Origin: Methanoregula sp. UBA471
Lineage (GTDB): Archaea; Halobacteriota; Methanomicrobia; Methanomicrobiales; Methanospirillaceae
Reading direction: 5' to 3'
Length of the DNA stretch: 64,000 bases
Assembly (NCBI GenBank): GCA_002495065.1
Contig: DADT01000005.1
Location: forward strand, 26,747 to 90,746
The translations under genes and the position numbers were made by a program. Within the stretch, counting starts at the first letter, position 1, and each line of letters opens with the position of its first letter. Positions 52,908 to 61,827 of this stretch are shown one piece after another. The notes under the pieces were generated by a model. The model saw only the letters and a list, made by a program, of their open reading frames with translations, searched no databases and was not told the DNA's origin.

Positions 52908-53989
52908 AGCGGACCGTGGATGTCAATATACCTCTCGGGCCGATTCACCCCTGTTTTAAGGAACCCGCCCGGCTCAAATGCGAGGCAAAAGGGGAACGTA
53001 TTGTAAGTGCAGAGGTCGAGCTCGGGTATATGAAGAAGGGGATCGAGCGGATCATGAAAGGTCGCCCCTGGCAGGAGGTTATGTTCCTTGCAGAACGTGT
53101 CTGCGGGATCTGCTCGGTGATCCACAACATGGTCTTTATCGAGGCGATGGAACAGATCAGCGGCATCTCCGTCCCCCCGCGAGCCGCCAATCTCCGCGTT
53201 ATTGCAAATGAACTTGACCGTATGCAGAGCCATCTTCTTGCCAATTTTTCGTATTGTTATACCATCGAGCACGAGACGCTCGGGATGTATCTCCTTGACC
53301 TCCGTGAACAGGTTATGGATGAGCTTGAACGCCTGACCGGGGCCCGTGTGACCTGTGCATACATTATTCCCGGCGGAGTCCGGTGCGATATCCTTCCTGA
53401 GAACGCAGAATTGTTGCAGGCATCGCTTGACCGGATCGAAAGGGATCTTCGCAGGTATGCCGGGATGTTCGCTGATGGTCCGATGATCGCCCTGCGCAGC
53501 AGGGGTGTCGGGATCCTGACACCGGAAGCAGCACAGCGGGCTCATGCTGTCGGCCCGACTGCCCGGGCGAGCGGGATCACGATTGACTGCCGCGTTAACC
53601 ATCCTACGTACCAGAAACTCGGTTTTGTGCCGGTCAGCCGTACAGACTGCGATAACTACGCGCGGATTATGGTCCGGTTCGATGAGGTTGCCCAGAGTAT
53701 CAGTCTGATCAGGAAAAGCCTGCAGGATCTCCCGGCCGGAATTATACGGGGCGGGGGCATCTGCAAAGCCGGGGAGACCAGGTACAGTGGTGAAGCACCC
53801 CGGGGGGAGTTGACATACTTTATAAAAAGTGATGAGTTCGGCCGGATTCTCGAGATCCAGATACAAACTCCCTCCATCATGAACATCGAGGCCTGCTGCC
53901 ATGAGATGATCATAGGAGTTGATTCGATAGCTGATGTCACCTCAACCTTCGTTTCTTCAGACCCCTGCATTGCATGCACGGAGCGGTAA
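52904..53989 (+). CDS. ehaO: Eha [NiFe]-hydrogenase large (catalytic) subunit
   Basis: The 361-residue subunit holds the Ni-Fe site: RVCGICSVIH (C67, C70) near the start and DPCIACTER at the very end (C355, C358). It belongs to group 4 membrane-bound hydrogenases, with the NuoD-like fold. The protein ends three residues after the last ligand, so there is no long C-terminal peptide to be removed by a maturation protease. It uses H2 to reduce ferredoxin driven by the ion gradient. Confidence 0.92.
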   Translation: MKRTVDVNIPLGPIHPCFKEPARLKCEAKGERIVSAEVELGYMKKGIERIMKGRPWQEVMFLAERVCGICSVIHNMVFIEAMEQISGISVPPRAANLRVIANELDRMQSHLLANFSYCYTIEHETLGMYLLDLREQVMDELERLTGARVTCAYIIPGGVRCDILPENAELLQASLDRIERDLRRYAGMFADGPMIALRSRGVGILTPEAAQRAHAVGPTARASGITIDCRVNHPTYQKLGFVPVSRTDCDNYARIMVRFDEVAQSISLIRKSLQDLPAGIIRGGGICKAGETRYSGEAPRGELTYFIKSDEFGRILEIQIQTPSIMNIEACCHEMIIGVDSIADVTSTFVSSDPCIACTER

Positions 53990-53991
53990 CC

Positions 53992-54609
53992 ATGGGTTTT
54001 TCACTTATCTGGTACCTGAAAGAGTTCGGCCGGACTGCATGGATCAAAAAGTTCCTGTTTGCAAAGACCGCACCACTCACCACTCCTTCCTACTTCCGGG
54101 GATTCCCGGAGCCTACCGGCAGGATCTGCCAGCACGCCCTTTTCTGCATGATGGCGTGTCCTGCACCGGGAGCTATTGAAGTTGTGCATGTCGGGAAAGG
54201 CTGGATGCCCAGGATCCATAAAGGACACTGCATCCGCTGCGGGCTCTGTGTTGAGGCCTGTCCGCACGGGGTGTTAAAAAGCGGGAGGATCCTTGAGACC
54301 ATGGAGCGGGAAGGCACGTCTCTTGTTTTCTCATTCCGTGTTGTCATCGACCCGGTACTCTGTACCGGCTGCGGGAACTGCTGCACGTCATGCCCTGTCA
54401 ACAAGGTTGCCGATGCCCAGATGGGTGCAGGGGGACATTCTTCGAACGACGAGGTTATAATGAAGGTGCAGGCAGGGGATGTCGTGGTAATCCACGAGGA
54501 AAAATGTACCGGTTGCAAGACCTGTGAAGGTGCCTGTCCTACCAATGCCATACGGATTGCCCGGATCCTTGAAGGAACCCAGCAGACTGTACACGAGGGA
54601 CCGCCGTGA
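53992..54609 (+). CDS. Polyferredoxin subunit, EhaP/EhaQ-like
   Basis: The 205-residue iron-sulfur protein has three clear [4Fe-4S] motifs: C80xxCxxCxxxCP, C124xxCxxC..CP and C172xxCxxCxxxCP, and a fourth cysteine group near the start (C46, C52, C56P). It follows ehaO by two bases and precedes fwdD with a 4-base overlap, placing it exactly between the hydrogenase and the formylmethanofuran dehydrogenase genes. It probably carries electrons from Eha, and might serve Fwd directly. No separate fwdF/fwdG polyferredoxin is in this cluster. Confidence 0.85.
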   Translation: MGFSLIWYLKEFGRTAWIKKFLFAKTAPLTTPSYFRGFPEPTGRICQHALFCMMACPAPGAIEVVHVGKGWMPRIHKGHCIRCGLCVEACPHGVLKSGRILETMEREGTSLVFSFRVVIDPVLCTGCGNCCTSCPVNKVADAQMGAGGHSSNDEVIMKVQAGDVVVIHEEKCTGCKTCEGACPTNAIRIARILEGTQQTVHEGPP

Positions 54610-54995
54610 ACTGTATTCTTAACACCGGGCGATCGGTGTCCCAGGGTGTTTCTGTTGAGCATAAGGGCTCTGAGGAGTACCGTTCCGTTGCCTCTGCCTG
54701 CCTGCTCAATACCGTGGACATGCTGGTGCTGGGAATAGAGGATGGGGCACGGGTCCGTATTTCATCACCCGCTGGGCAGGTCGTTCTCACCGCCCGGTCT
54801 TCTGACGGAGTTGCGCGGGGGGAGATCTTTATGACAATCGGTCCCTATGCCAACCATATCATCTCGTCAGAAACCCATGGCACAGGCATGCCCGATTTTA
54901 AAAACCAGAAGGTAGATGTCGAGGCGACCGATGAGCCGGTACTGAGTGTCGGAGAGCTCATGGAAGAGATCGGGGGGATGCGTTATGATCATTAA
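54606..54995 (+). CDS. fwdD: Formylmethanofuran dehydrogenase subunit D
   Basis: The 129-residue protein is the small molybdopterin-dinucleotide-binding domain of the dehydrogenase. EDGARVRISSPAGQVVLTA and RGEIFMTIGPYANHIISSETHGTGMPDFK are typical. GTG 54606 is the start. Whether the enzyme uses tungsten (Fwd) or molybdenum (Fmd) cannot be told from sequence; fwd is used here as a label. It overlaps fwdB by 11 bases. Confidence 0.88.
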   Translation: MNCILNTGRSVSQGVSVEHKGSEEYRSVASACLLNTVDMLVLGIEDGARVRISSPAGQVVLTARSSDGVARGEIFMTIGPYANHIISSETHGTGMPDFKNQKVDVEATDEPVLSVGELMEEIGGMRYDH

Positions 54996-56274
54996 TGACG
55001 TGGTATGCCCATTCTGCGGCTGCCTCTGCGATGACCTTGAACTTGAGGTTGAGGGAGACAGGATCCTGCGTGTACAGAACGGGTGCTCCCTTTCCGAAGC
55101 GACATTCATGAATGATACCCGGTTACCGGCCCCGATCCGGCGTACAGCAAGCGGCTGGGAGGAAATCCCCTATGCTGATGCAATTAAAGAGACCGCCGAT
55201 ATCCTCAGGGATTCTGACCGCCCTCTCCTGTACGGGTGGAGCAGTACCCATGGAGAAACACAGAGTGTGGGCGTGCATATTGCCGAACGCATCGGGGCTG
55301 TCATCGATAACACGAGCACCGTGTGCCACGGCCCGTCTATCCTTGCGATCCAGGAAGTCGGCCATCCCGGGTGTACTCTCGGGCAGGTAAAAAACCGGGC
55401 AGACGTGATTATATACTGGGGATGCAACCCGATCGAGGCCCACCCCCGCCATATGAGCAGGTATACTACCTTTGCCACGGGCTTTTTTGTACCTGATGCC
55501 CAGCGGGAACGCACAATTATTGTTGTCGATACCCGCAGGAATGATTCCGGTGGTATTGCAGATGAATTCGTGCAGATCGAACCCGGGGGTGATTATGCGG
55601 TCCTTTCAGCCCTGCGTGCCATTGTGAGAGGGAAAGAATCCATCATCCCCAAAAAAGTTGCCGGTATTGCAAAGGAGCAGTTGATCAGGATTGCAGGGAT
55701 CTGCACAAACGCAAAGTTTGGTGCGATTTTTTTTGGTCTTGGTCTGACCATGAGCCGGGGAAAATACAAGAATGTCAGGAACGCCATCGAACTTACCGAT
55801 GAACTCAACCGCCATACAAAATTTGTTATCTCTCCCATGAGGGGACATGGGAATGTCTACGGTTCCAATGAAGTCTTCACGTGGATGACCGGATATCCTT
55901 TTGCCGTTGATTTTGCCCGGGGTATTGCATTTTACAATCCGGGCGAGACAACGGCTGTTGACATCCTGCGGAGAGGAGAATGCGACGCCGCTCTTATTGT
56001 AGCAAGTGATCCGGGTGCACACTTTCCCCGTGCTGCAGCTGAGCACCTGGCAAAAATCCCGACCGTCCTTATTGACCCGCACGTGAATGCAACAACGGCT
56101 CTCTCTCGCATCCAGATTCCCTGTACCGCAGCAGGTATTGATGCCGCAGGAACCGCATACCGGATGGACGGCGTTCCTATACGGTTGAGAAAAGTGATCG
56201 ACCGCGGGTATCCGGATGACGCAGAAATCTTAAAAAAGATCTATGACCGCTTAAACGGGGAACTGGGTCCATGA
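54985..56274 (+). CDS. fwdB: Formylmethanofuran dehydrogenase subunit B (catalytic, Mo/W)
   Basis: The 429-residue subunit reduces CO2 to formate at a tungsto- or molybdopterin. The N-terminal cysteines CPFCGCLCDD bind a [4Fe-4S] cluster, and C114 in STVCHGPS is the metal-ligating residue (cysteine here, not selenocysteine). GCNPIEAHPRHMSR follows. ATG 54985 is chosen over an earlier frame opening within fwdD. The formate made passes through a tunnel to subunit A. Confidence 0.92.
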   Translation: MIINDVVCPFCGCLCDDLELEVEGDRILRVQNGCSLSEATFMNDTRLPAPIRRTASGWEEIPYADAIKETADILRDSDRPLLYGWSSTHGETQSVGVHIAERIGAVIDNTSTVCHGPSILAIQEVGHPGCTLGQVKNRADVIIYWGCNPIEAHPRHMSRYTTFATGFFVPDAQRERTIIVVDTRRNDSGGIADEFVQIEPGGDYAVLSALRAIVRGKESIIPKKVAGIAKEQLIRIAGICTNAKFGAIFFGLGLTMSRGKYKNVRNAIELTDELNRHTKFVISPMRGHGNVYGSNEVFTWMTGYPFAVDFARGIAFYNPGETTAVDILRRGECDAALIVASDPGAHFPRAAAEHLAKIPTVLIDPHVNATTALSRIQIPCTAAGIDAAGTAYRMDGVPIRLRKVIDRGYPDDAEILKKIYDRLNGELGP

Positions 56275-57971
56275 ACGAGATACTAGTGAAAAATGCGTGC
56301 GTTATCGACCCGATCCGGGGTATCAACGGTGATATCATGGACATTGCGATCCGCGACGGACGGATCGTTGAATCGGTTTCCGATCGGGCTGAGATCATCG
56401 ATGCACACCGCTGCCTCACGCTTCCCGGTGGCATTGATTCGCATACCCACGTCTGCGGTACCAAGGTGAACTTCGGGCGCTACATGAGCCCGGAGGATAT
56501 GCGGGCGGGCAGGACACGACGGCACGGGAGGATGCATGTAACCAGCGGATATTACGTCCCCACCACGTTCGGGAACAGCTACCGTTACAGCGCAATGGGC
56601 TACACAACCCTGCTCGAGGGTGCAATGGCACCGCTTGAAGCCAGGCACACCCACGAAGAGTTCACGGCGACACCCCACCAGGACATGCTGGCAAACACTC
56701 TTTTCGATGGTAACTGGGCAGTCATGGATGCTGTACGGGAAAAAAACATACCGAAAACAGCTGCAATTGTCGGCTGGACGCTGAACGCAGTGAAAGGCTA
56801 CGCGATAAAGCTCACCAATCCTGGTGGAACAGAGGCATGGGGCTGGGGTGAGGACCTGACCAGTATCCATGAAAAAGTCCCGCATTTTGAGGTGACACCT
56901 TCGGAGATCATCACCACCATGATCCGCGCAAACGAACTCCTCAGGCTTCCCCATTCGGTCCACCTGCACTGCAATAACCTCGGCAAGCCCGGGAATTATC
57001 AGACCACGCTTGACACATTTGATCTTGTCCCCGACCTGAATCCCGACCGCCAGACCCTCTACGCCACCCATGTGCAGTTCCATGCATACGGTGGCGGGAC
57101 ATGGCGCAACATCTGTTCAAAGGCAGAAGACATTACCCGTTCGATCAACAGCAAACCCCAGATTGTCATGGACATGGGCCAGATCATGTTCTGCCGGACC
57201 ATGACCATGACCGCAGACGGCCCTATGGAATTCAATCTCCACTGTCTCCATCACAACAAGTGGAGTAACCATGATGTTGAGCTTGAAACCGGATCCGGCA
57301 TCATTCCGGTAACGTACTCCAAGAAGAGCGCGGTCAACTGTATCATGTGGGCAATCGGTCTTGAACTGGCGCTCCTTACAAAAAATCCGTGGCAGTGCCT
57401 GCTTGAAACAGATAACCCCAACGGCGCACCGTTCGTGAAGTACCCGGAGGTGATCGGGCTCCTGATGAGTAAGCGGTACCGCGATGAGGAGTGTGCCACC
57501 CTCCATGCAGACACCGAGCGGAGAACTTCACTGTTCGCTCTTGAGCGGGAGATGGACTGGCATGATATTGCTGTTATGACCCGGGCCGGGCAGGCAAAGG
57601 CACTCGGGATTGTCAACCAGGGCAAAGGACACCTTGGAGCTGGTGCGGAAGCCGATATTGCCATCTACCCGATCAGGACCGATTCTGTCGACCCTGCCCG
57701 TGAATACCGCAAGGTAGTCGAAGGTTTCCAGAAGACCCGGTTCACGATTAAGCGGGGGCGTGTGGTATCACGGGACGGGGAGATTATTGTTGACGGGGCA
57801 AATGCCACGTTCTGGACGAATGCCCTGATACCCGAAGATATCAGGGTGGATAACGACCCTGAATTTATTCGTCGCTTCCAGGAGTTCTACACGGTGAGGA
57901 TGAGCAATTACCCGGTACAGGACCTGTATCTACCCCGTGGACGGCGGGTGGACACGGAGGCATTCTCATGA
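56271..57971 (+). CDS. fwdA: Formylmethanofuran dehydrogenase subunit A (amidohydrolase)
   Basis: The 566-residue dinuclear-zinc amidohydrolase condenses formate with methanofuran. The metal ligands H58 and H60 (DSHTHVCG), the carboxylated lysine K180 (GYAIKLTNPGG), H231/H233 (VHLHCNN), HVQFHAYGG and the catalytic aspartate in LETDNPNGAPF are all present. Start overlaps fwdB (ATGA). Confidence 0.93.
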   Translation: MNEILVKNACVIDPIRGINGDIMDIAIRDGRIVESVSDRAEIIDAHRCLTLPGGIDSHTHVCGTKVNFGRYMSPEDMRAGRTRRHGRMHVTSGYYVPTTFGNSYRYSAMGYTTLLEGAMAPLEARHTHEEFTATPHQDMLANTLFDGNWAVMDAVREKNIPKTAAIVGWTLNAVKGYAIKLTNPGGTEAWGWGEDLTSIHEKVPHFEVTPSEIITTMIRANELLRLPHSVHLHCNNLGKPGNYQTTLDTFDLVPDLNPDRQTLYATHVQFHAYGGGTWRNICSKAEDITRSINSKPQIVMDMGQIMFCRTMTMTADGPMEFNLHCLHHNKWSNHDVELETGSGIIPVTYSKKSAVNCIMWAIGLELALLTKNPWQCLLETDNPNGAPFVKYPEVIGLLMSKRYRDEECATLHADTERRTSLFALEREMDWHDIAVMTRAGQAKALGIVNQGKGHLGAGAEADIAIYPIRTDSVDPAREYRKVVEGFQKTRFTIKRGRVVSRDGEIIVDGANATFWTNALIPEDIRVDNDPEFIRRFQEFYTVRMSNYPVQDLYLPRGRRVDTEAFS

Positions 57972-58738
57972 GGGTGATCCTGGAGAGCAAAGTCCGGAAA
58001 AAGCCAAACATCCCCATAGAGGCAGAAGCGATTATTCCCCGCAATTTCCTGAAAGGGACCGATCTTCTGGTGTATGAGGGCAACAAGGAGCGCACGCTCT
58101 CAGAACTCTTCTGGATCTTTGTCGAAGGTACTGCAGTATCACCGGAAAACATTGAGGTCGTTTTAAAGGGTGACACGTCCCGGATCAAGCGGGTGGGTGA
58201 ATACATGGACACTGGCAGCATCCTGATAAGCGGGGATATCGGGATGCACTGCGGAAATTTCATGAGTGGCGGAACCATTGAGATCCTCGGAAATGCAGAT
58301 GCCTGGCTTGGACGCGAGATGCGGGGCGGGACGATCCTCTGCCGGGGCAATGCCGGCCATTATTGTGCAACAGGATATCGCGGTGAGAAGAAAGGAATGC
58401 AGGGTGGAAGGGTAGAAGTATTCGGCAGTGCCGGTGATTTCTGCGCTGAATATCTTGCAGGGGGCGAGGTGCATGTCCATGGCAGCGTTGGTGATTTTCC
58501 CGGTGTAGAAATGCGTGGCGGTCAGCTGATCATTGACGGTGACGCAACCCGCCCCTGTGCCAATATGAAAGATGGTACGTGCGTAATTCTTGGCAGGGTA
58601 CATGAGATGATCCCCACATTTGAAAAGGTTGAGCGGCGGGTGATTCCCGAATGGAACATCACTGCGGACGTGTACCGAGGGGATATCGCGAACCGGGGAA
58701 AAGGTACCCTGATGGTAAAAACTGCCGGTTCTGAGTAA
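57968..58738 (+). CDS. fwdC: Formylmethanofuran dehydrogenase subunit C
   Basis: The 256-residue subunit is a right-handed beta-helix of the glutamate-synthase-alpha C-terminal type, with repeated GxxGxxxG units (GDIGMHCGNFMSGGTIEILGNAD, GREMRGGTILCRGNAGHYC and so on). It holds subunit A and B together. Last gene of the run that starts at ehaB; no clear terminator follows. Confidence 0.92.
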   Translation: MRVILESKVRKKPNIPIEAEAIIPRNFLKGTDLLVYEGNKERTLSELFWIFVEGTAVSPENIEVVLKGDTSRIKRVGEYMDTGSILISGDIGMHCGNFMSGGTIEILGNADAWLGREMRGGTILCRGNAGHYCATGYRGEKKGMQGGRVEVFGSAGDFCAEYLAGGEVHVHGSVGDFPGVEMRGGQLIIDGDATRPCANMKDGTCVILGRVHEMIPTFEKVERRVIPEWNITADVYRGDIANRGKGTLMVKTAGSE

Positions 58739-58863
58739 TACTAGGAATTTCAGGATTACCTCAATTATCTGTTTTGACACTCAAGTAAATCCGGATGATC
58801 TTCATTCCACTGCAGAGAGAAAAGGTCGATTGTTCAGCGGCTGTTCGTTTGGCACAGTCAGTA

Positions 58864-58873
58864 CCTATATGTA
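58864..58873 (+). promoter_or_regulatory. TATA box of the ferredoxin gene
   Basis: CCTATATGTA lies 34 bases before ATG 58907, predicting a very short leader. Confidence 0.5.
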
Positions 58874-58906
58874 TCATCGACCGGTAATCAGAGAATGGAA
58901 TAGAGT

Positions 58907-59131
58907 ATGAAGGTGACTATTGATCGAGGTACCTGTGTCAGCTGTGGTTCGTGCTGGGAGGCCTGCCCTGGACTGTTTGAACAGGATCCGGATGACTCGT
59001 TCAGCCGGATCATTGAAAAATTCCGGATTAACGGGAATATTGCCGAAGGAACCCCAACTGAAGATCTTGAGGCCTGTGCACAGGATGCATCAGATCTCTG
59101 CCCGGTGCAGATCATCAGCATCAGGACCTGA
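58907..59131 (+). CDS. Single-cluster [4Fe-4S] ferredoxin
   Basis: The 74-residue acidic protein has CVSCGSCWEAC near the N-terminus and LCPVQII near the C-terminus, the pattern of ferredoxins with one [4Fe-4S] cluster and an insertion (residues about 25-55). It is a candidate electron carrier between Eha, Fwd and CO dehydrogenase, inferred from its place directly behind fwdC. Confidence 0.88.
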   Translation: MKVTIDRGTCVSCGSCWEACPGLFEQDPDDSFSRIIEKFRINGNIAEGTPTEDLEACAQDASDLCPVQIISIRT

Positions 59132-59554
59132 AGGCAGGAGTTCTCCCCGGGTCCATCCTGGATCCGGATTGAAAAAGACGAATCTGCATCCTGCTATTCA
59201 CCTGAAGTGACGTTTACTTTGTTAATCGGTCTACAATTGTCACGGGGGATATGAGAAAAACACAAAAAATCTGTCGAAAGAAGAGGACCTTGTGCAATTA
59301 ACCCCACAACACCATTACAACTTCCACGATGTTGCGGTAAGTGCCAGTCCGGAGATATCGTTTTTTGGGAAGTCCGGTGGCAGGGAATCTGGAACTTAGC
59401 CGGACTTCCTGCTTTACAATTCCGTGCACTTTTGGATTATGGGCAGATCACATTCATTGCATCCTTCTTTGCAGGATGACCATCACGAAAAACCTTTATT
59501 CTTTTATTCTTACGACCATGCATATATCTTTACGATTGTAGAGGAGGTAGTGCC
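59132..59554. other. Intergenic region after the ferredoxin gene
   Basis: 423 bases without a gene or repeat copy. A T-rich stretch CTTTATTCTTTTATTCTTAC (about 59494-59513) is the best promoter candidate for the YeeE-like genes. Confidence 0.5.
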
Positions 59555-59887
59555 ATGTTTGAATTCTTCACCGATGCGTTGTGGTCACCTTATGTTGCCG
59601 GTGCAGGTATAGGAATCCTGAGCTGCCTTGCATTCCTGCTGTCAGATCGGCCTCTGGGGTGTTCTACAGCTTTTGTAAAGGCACGGGGTATGATCGGGAA
59701 AGTAATCAATCCTGACCGTATTTCGAGAATGGAATATTACCGCGAGATCATTCCCCAGGTGGACTGGCCGTTCATGATAATACCCGGGATAATTATTGGT
59801 GCATTCATCTCGTCATTCCTTTCAGGCAGATTCCACCTGTCGTGGGTTCCCGGTATCTGGGGCGCTGAATTCGGTATGACCCGGTGA
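59555..59887 (+). CDS. YeeE/YedE-family membrane protein, N-terminal part
   Basis: The 110-residue protein has membrane helices around residues 10-30 and 70-92 and the family motif SDRPLGCSTAFVKARGMIG. A strong GAGGAGGTAG ribosome-binding site precedes ATG 59555. Full-length YeeE proteins of this type continue with the sequence found in the next frame, so this looks like the first half of one broken protein. The family transports thiosulfate or other sulfur compounds. Confidence 0.7.
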   Translation: MFEFFTDALWSPYVAGAGIGILSCLAFLLSDRPLGCSTAFVKARGMIGKVINPDRISRMEYYREIIPQVDWPFMIIPGIIIGAFISSFLSGRFHLSWVPGIWGAEFGMTR

Positions 59888-60078
59888 TCCGTATTGGGGT
59901 CGCCCTCGCCGGGGGAGTCCTCCTGGGTCTTGGTGCACGCTGGGCAGGCGGGTGCACGAGCGGCCACGGGATCAACGGTTCAATTCAGCTTTCGGTTGCC
60001 AGTATCATTACGGCATGCTGCTTTTTTATCGGGGGGATTGCCACGGCCTTGTTCATCTTCAGGGTCATCGGTGCATAA
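59884..60078 (+). CDS. YeeE/YedE-family membrane protein, C-terminal part (frame shifted)
   Basis: The 64-residue frame (GTG 59884) has GLGARWAGGCTSGHGINGS, the central signature of YeeE proteins with the conserved cysteine, and a final membrane helix. It overlaps the stop of the first half by 4 bases (GTGA). Insertion of one G in ACCCGGTGATC would restore one reading frame. It may be a true coupled two-gene form, a mutation, or a sequencing error. Confidence 0.65.
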   Translation: MIRIGVALAGGVLLGLGARWAGGCTSGHGINGSIQLSVASIITACCFFIGGIATALFIFRVIGA

Positions 60079-60090
60079 GGAGGGAAAAGA

Positions 60091-60648
60091 ATGCTTGTTA
60101 CACTCCACAAAAACAAAATAGCACAGATACTCCTTGGTCTGCTCTTCGGCATTGCTTTTGGTTTTCTCCTCCAGAAAGGTGGGGCAACTGATTATGACGT
60201 AATTACCGGGCAGCTTCTTCTCACTGATTTCACGGTTCTGAAACTGATGCTGTCTGCAGTTATTGTCGGCATGATTGGATTTCACCTGCTCAGAGATTTC
60301 GGGTACGTACAGTCGCATGCAGCGGAAGGATCAGTCGGTTCCAATGTCATCGGCGGTCTCGTCTTTGGAATCGGTTTTGCCCTCCTCGGGTATTGTCCGG
60401 GAACGGTTGCCGGCGCGGTTGGAACGGGAGCGCTCGATGCCCTTTTTGGAGGGATGGTCGGCTTGCTGATCGGTGCCGGCGTCTTTGCAGAAATTTATCC
60501 GCTGGTAAAGACGCGTATTCTAAGGTGGGGTAAGTTTCCGGCAGTAACGGTTCCCGAGCTTTTGAACCTGAACCTGTGGATCGTGATAATCCTGATGGAA
60601 GGGTTCATGATCGGGTTTCTGCTTCTGCTCGAATATTATGGGTTGTGA
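60091..60648 (+). CDS. Second YeeE/YedE-type (DUF6691-like) membrane protein
   Basis: The 185-residue protein has about four helices and the conserved GFALLGYCPGTVAGAVGTGALDALFGGMVG motif with the functional cysteine. In bacteria a pair of such proteins, one with GGCTSGHG and one with GYCPGT, works together in sulfur-compound uptake. AGGAGGG precedes the start. This suggests a sulfur import system, matching the sulfur island and the PAPS-reductase-like gene. Confidence 0.8.
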   Translation: MLVTLHKNKIAQILLGLLFGIAFGFLLQKGGATDYDVITGQLLLTDFTVLKLMLSAVIVGMIGFHLLRDFGYVQSHAAEGSVGSNVIGGLVFGIGFALLGYCPGTVAGAVGTGALDALFGGMVGLLIGAGVFAEIYPLVKTRILRWGKFPAVTVPELLNLNLWIVIILMEGFMIGFLLLLEYYGL

Positions 60649-60666
60649 GTCAGGAGAGCGAACCCG

Positions 60667-60683
60667 TTTTTTTTCTTCTTCTT
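60667..60683 (+). terminator. Oligo-T terminator
   Basis: TTTTTTTTCTTCTTCTT begins about 20 bases after the last stop of the YeeE-like genes; oligo-T tracts end transcription in archaea. Confidence 0.55.
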
Positions 60684-60734
60684 GATATATCGGCAGAACA
60701 GGATCAGAAAAACTCGGTCCTTTTACCAAAAAAC

Positions 60735-60860
60735 TGACCCTGTTAAACCCGGCTTTCATGAGTAACGGTTATTCAGATTCCTGTGGATTTCCATGGATAT
60801 CACATCGGGGGAGGCCGCAGTGGCGGGGGCTAAGCCCCCCCAAGACCGCTATGAATAATG
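60735..60860 (+). repeat. Modular repeat, copy I (degenerate)
   Basis: A decayed copy: GACCCTGTTAAACC (60736-60749) resembles the terminal repeat, and GGGGGAGGCCGCAGTGGCGGGGGC...CCCCCCAAGACC (about 60806-60850) matches the middle of the central module in plus orientation. It stands before the DUF169 gene, with copy H on the far side. Confidence 0.5.
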
Positions 60861-60888
60861 ATTTCTCAAAGAGTCAGAAAAGCGGGCA

Positions 60889-60900
60889 CTATATTTAAAT
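60889..60900 (+). promoter_or_regulatory. TATA box of the DUF169 gene
   Basis: CTATATTTAAAT lies 72 bases before ATG 60961 and would start transcription near 60920. Confidence 0.5.
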
Positions 60901-60960
60901 AATTCACATCATATGGTCTAGATAAAGAATAATTTACCTGATCATTATGAGGTTATTTGT

Positions 60961-61686
60961 ATGACAACAGCGATGAAAATCCCGATAAACTATGCTGATG
61001 CAGCCGAAACCCTGAAAAATTACCTGAAACTCTCTGGATCACCAGTAGCATTCAGGTTTGCGACAAAAAAAGAAGATATCCCCGCAGGAATGCAGGAACT
61101 TGACAAGACGATACGTCACTGTGCCATGATCGGCCTTGCAAGAAAGGAAGGACGGATTTTCTTTTCAACCGCTGGAAAACATGAATGTAATGGCGGGGCA
61201 TGGGCGCTGGGCCTCCGGGAACTTACCGAGAGCCTGAAGACCGGGGATTTCTACTTCAAGCTGGGAAAATTTGAAAGTTCTGCTGCCTGCAAGCGGACCA
61301 TAGACCGCGTTCCGCATCTCCAGACCCTGGAGACCTATGCCACACTGTATGCGCCTCTTGAAAAAACACCCTTTGATCCGCAGATTGTCCTCATTGTGGC
61401 AAGCCCGTGGGCGATGCTGAAACTCGCCCAGAGTGTATTGTTCCGCATAGGCGGACGGATCAATGCGCAATTCGCAGGTATCCAGTCGGTGTGTTCCGAT
61501 GCATGTGCCCAGACGTACTTAAACGGGCAGGTAAACTTCTCACTGGGATGCGATGGTTCCCGGAAGTTTTCCGGTATTGAAGACGGAGAGATGGTAATGG
61601 GGATTCCTGCCGAGCTGATCCCCGAGATTGTCGAATCGCTGAAAGTGGTAGCCGCCGCGCCGGGTTCAAAGCCCGGATCAAAATAA
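60961..61686 (+). CDS. DUF169-family protein
   Basis: The 241-residue protein matches the archaeal/bacterial DUF169 family: SGSPVAFRFATKKEDIP, CAMIGLARKEGRIFFSTAGKHECNGGAWALG, RVPHLQTLETYATLYAPLEK and FAGIQSVCSDACAQTYLNGQVNFSLGCDGSRK. Several conserved cysteines (in HECNGG, VCSDAC, LGCDGSR) may bind metal. The function is unknown to me. The gene lies between repeat copies I and H. Confidence 0.8.
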   Translation: MTTAMKIPINYADAAETLKNYLKLSGSPVAFRFATKKEDIPAGMQELDKTIRHCAMIGLARKEGRIFFSTAGKHECNGGAWALGLRELTESLKTGDFYFKLGKFESSAACKRTIDRVPHLQTLETYATLYAPLEKTPFDPQIVLIVASPWAMLKLAQSVLFRIGGRINAQFAGIQSVCSDACAQTYLNGQVNFSLGCDGSRKFSGIEDGEMVMGIPAELIPEIVESLKVVAAAPGSKPGSK

Positions 61687-61814
61687 AGTGCAAAACCGTC
61701 AGATACCCCTATTTTTTCGCCATGATACAACAAAAATCAGCAATGACGTGTTCGTTTCGGTAAGATGAGTGAATTGTAAAATTATAACCCTTATAACTAT
61801 CAGATTTTAAAAAG

Positions 61815-61827
61815 AGGCGCAATCTGA
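61815..61827. repeat. 13-bp direct repeat, left of copy H
   Basis: AGGCGCAATCTGA occurs here and again at 62044-62056, exactly flanking repeat copy H. It looks like a target duplication or recombination scar. Confidence 0.65.

Noticed and set aside
48819..53989. Assignment of the hydrogenase as Mbh or Ech instead of Eha
   Set aside because: The many small DUF2105-2109-like and DUF1959-like subunits in this order are specific for Eha.
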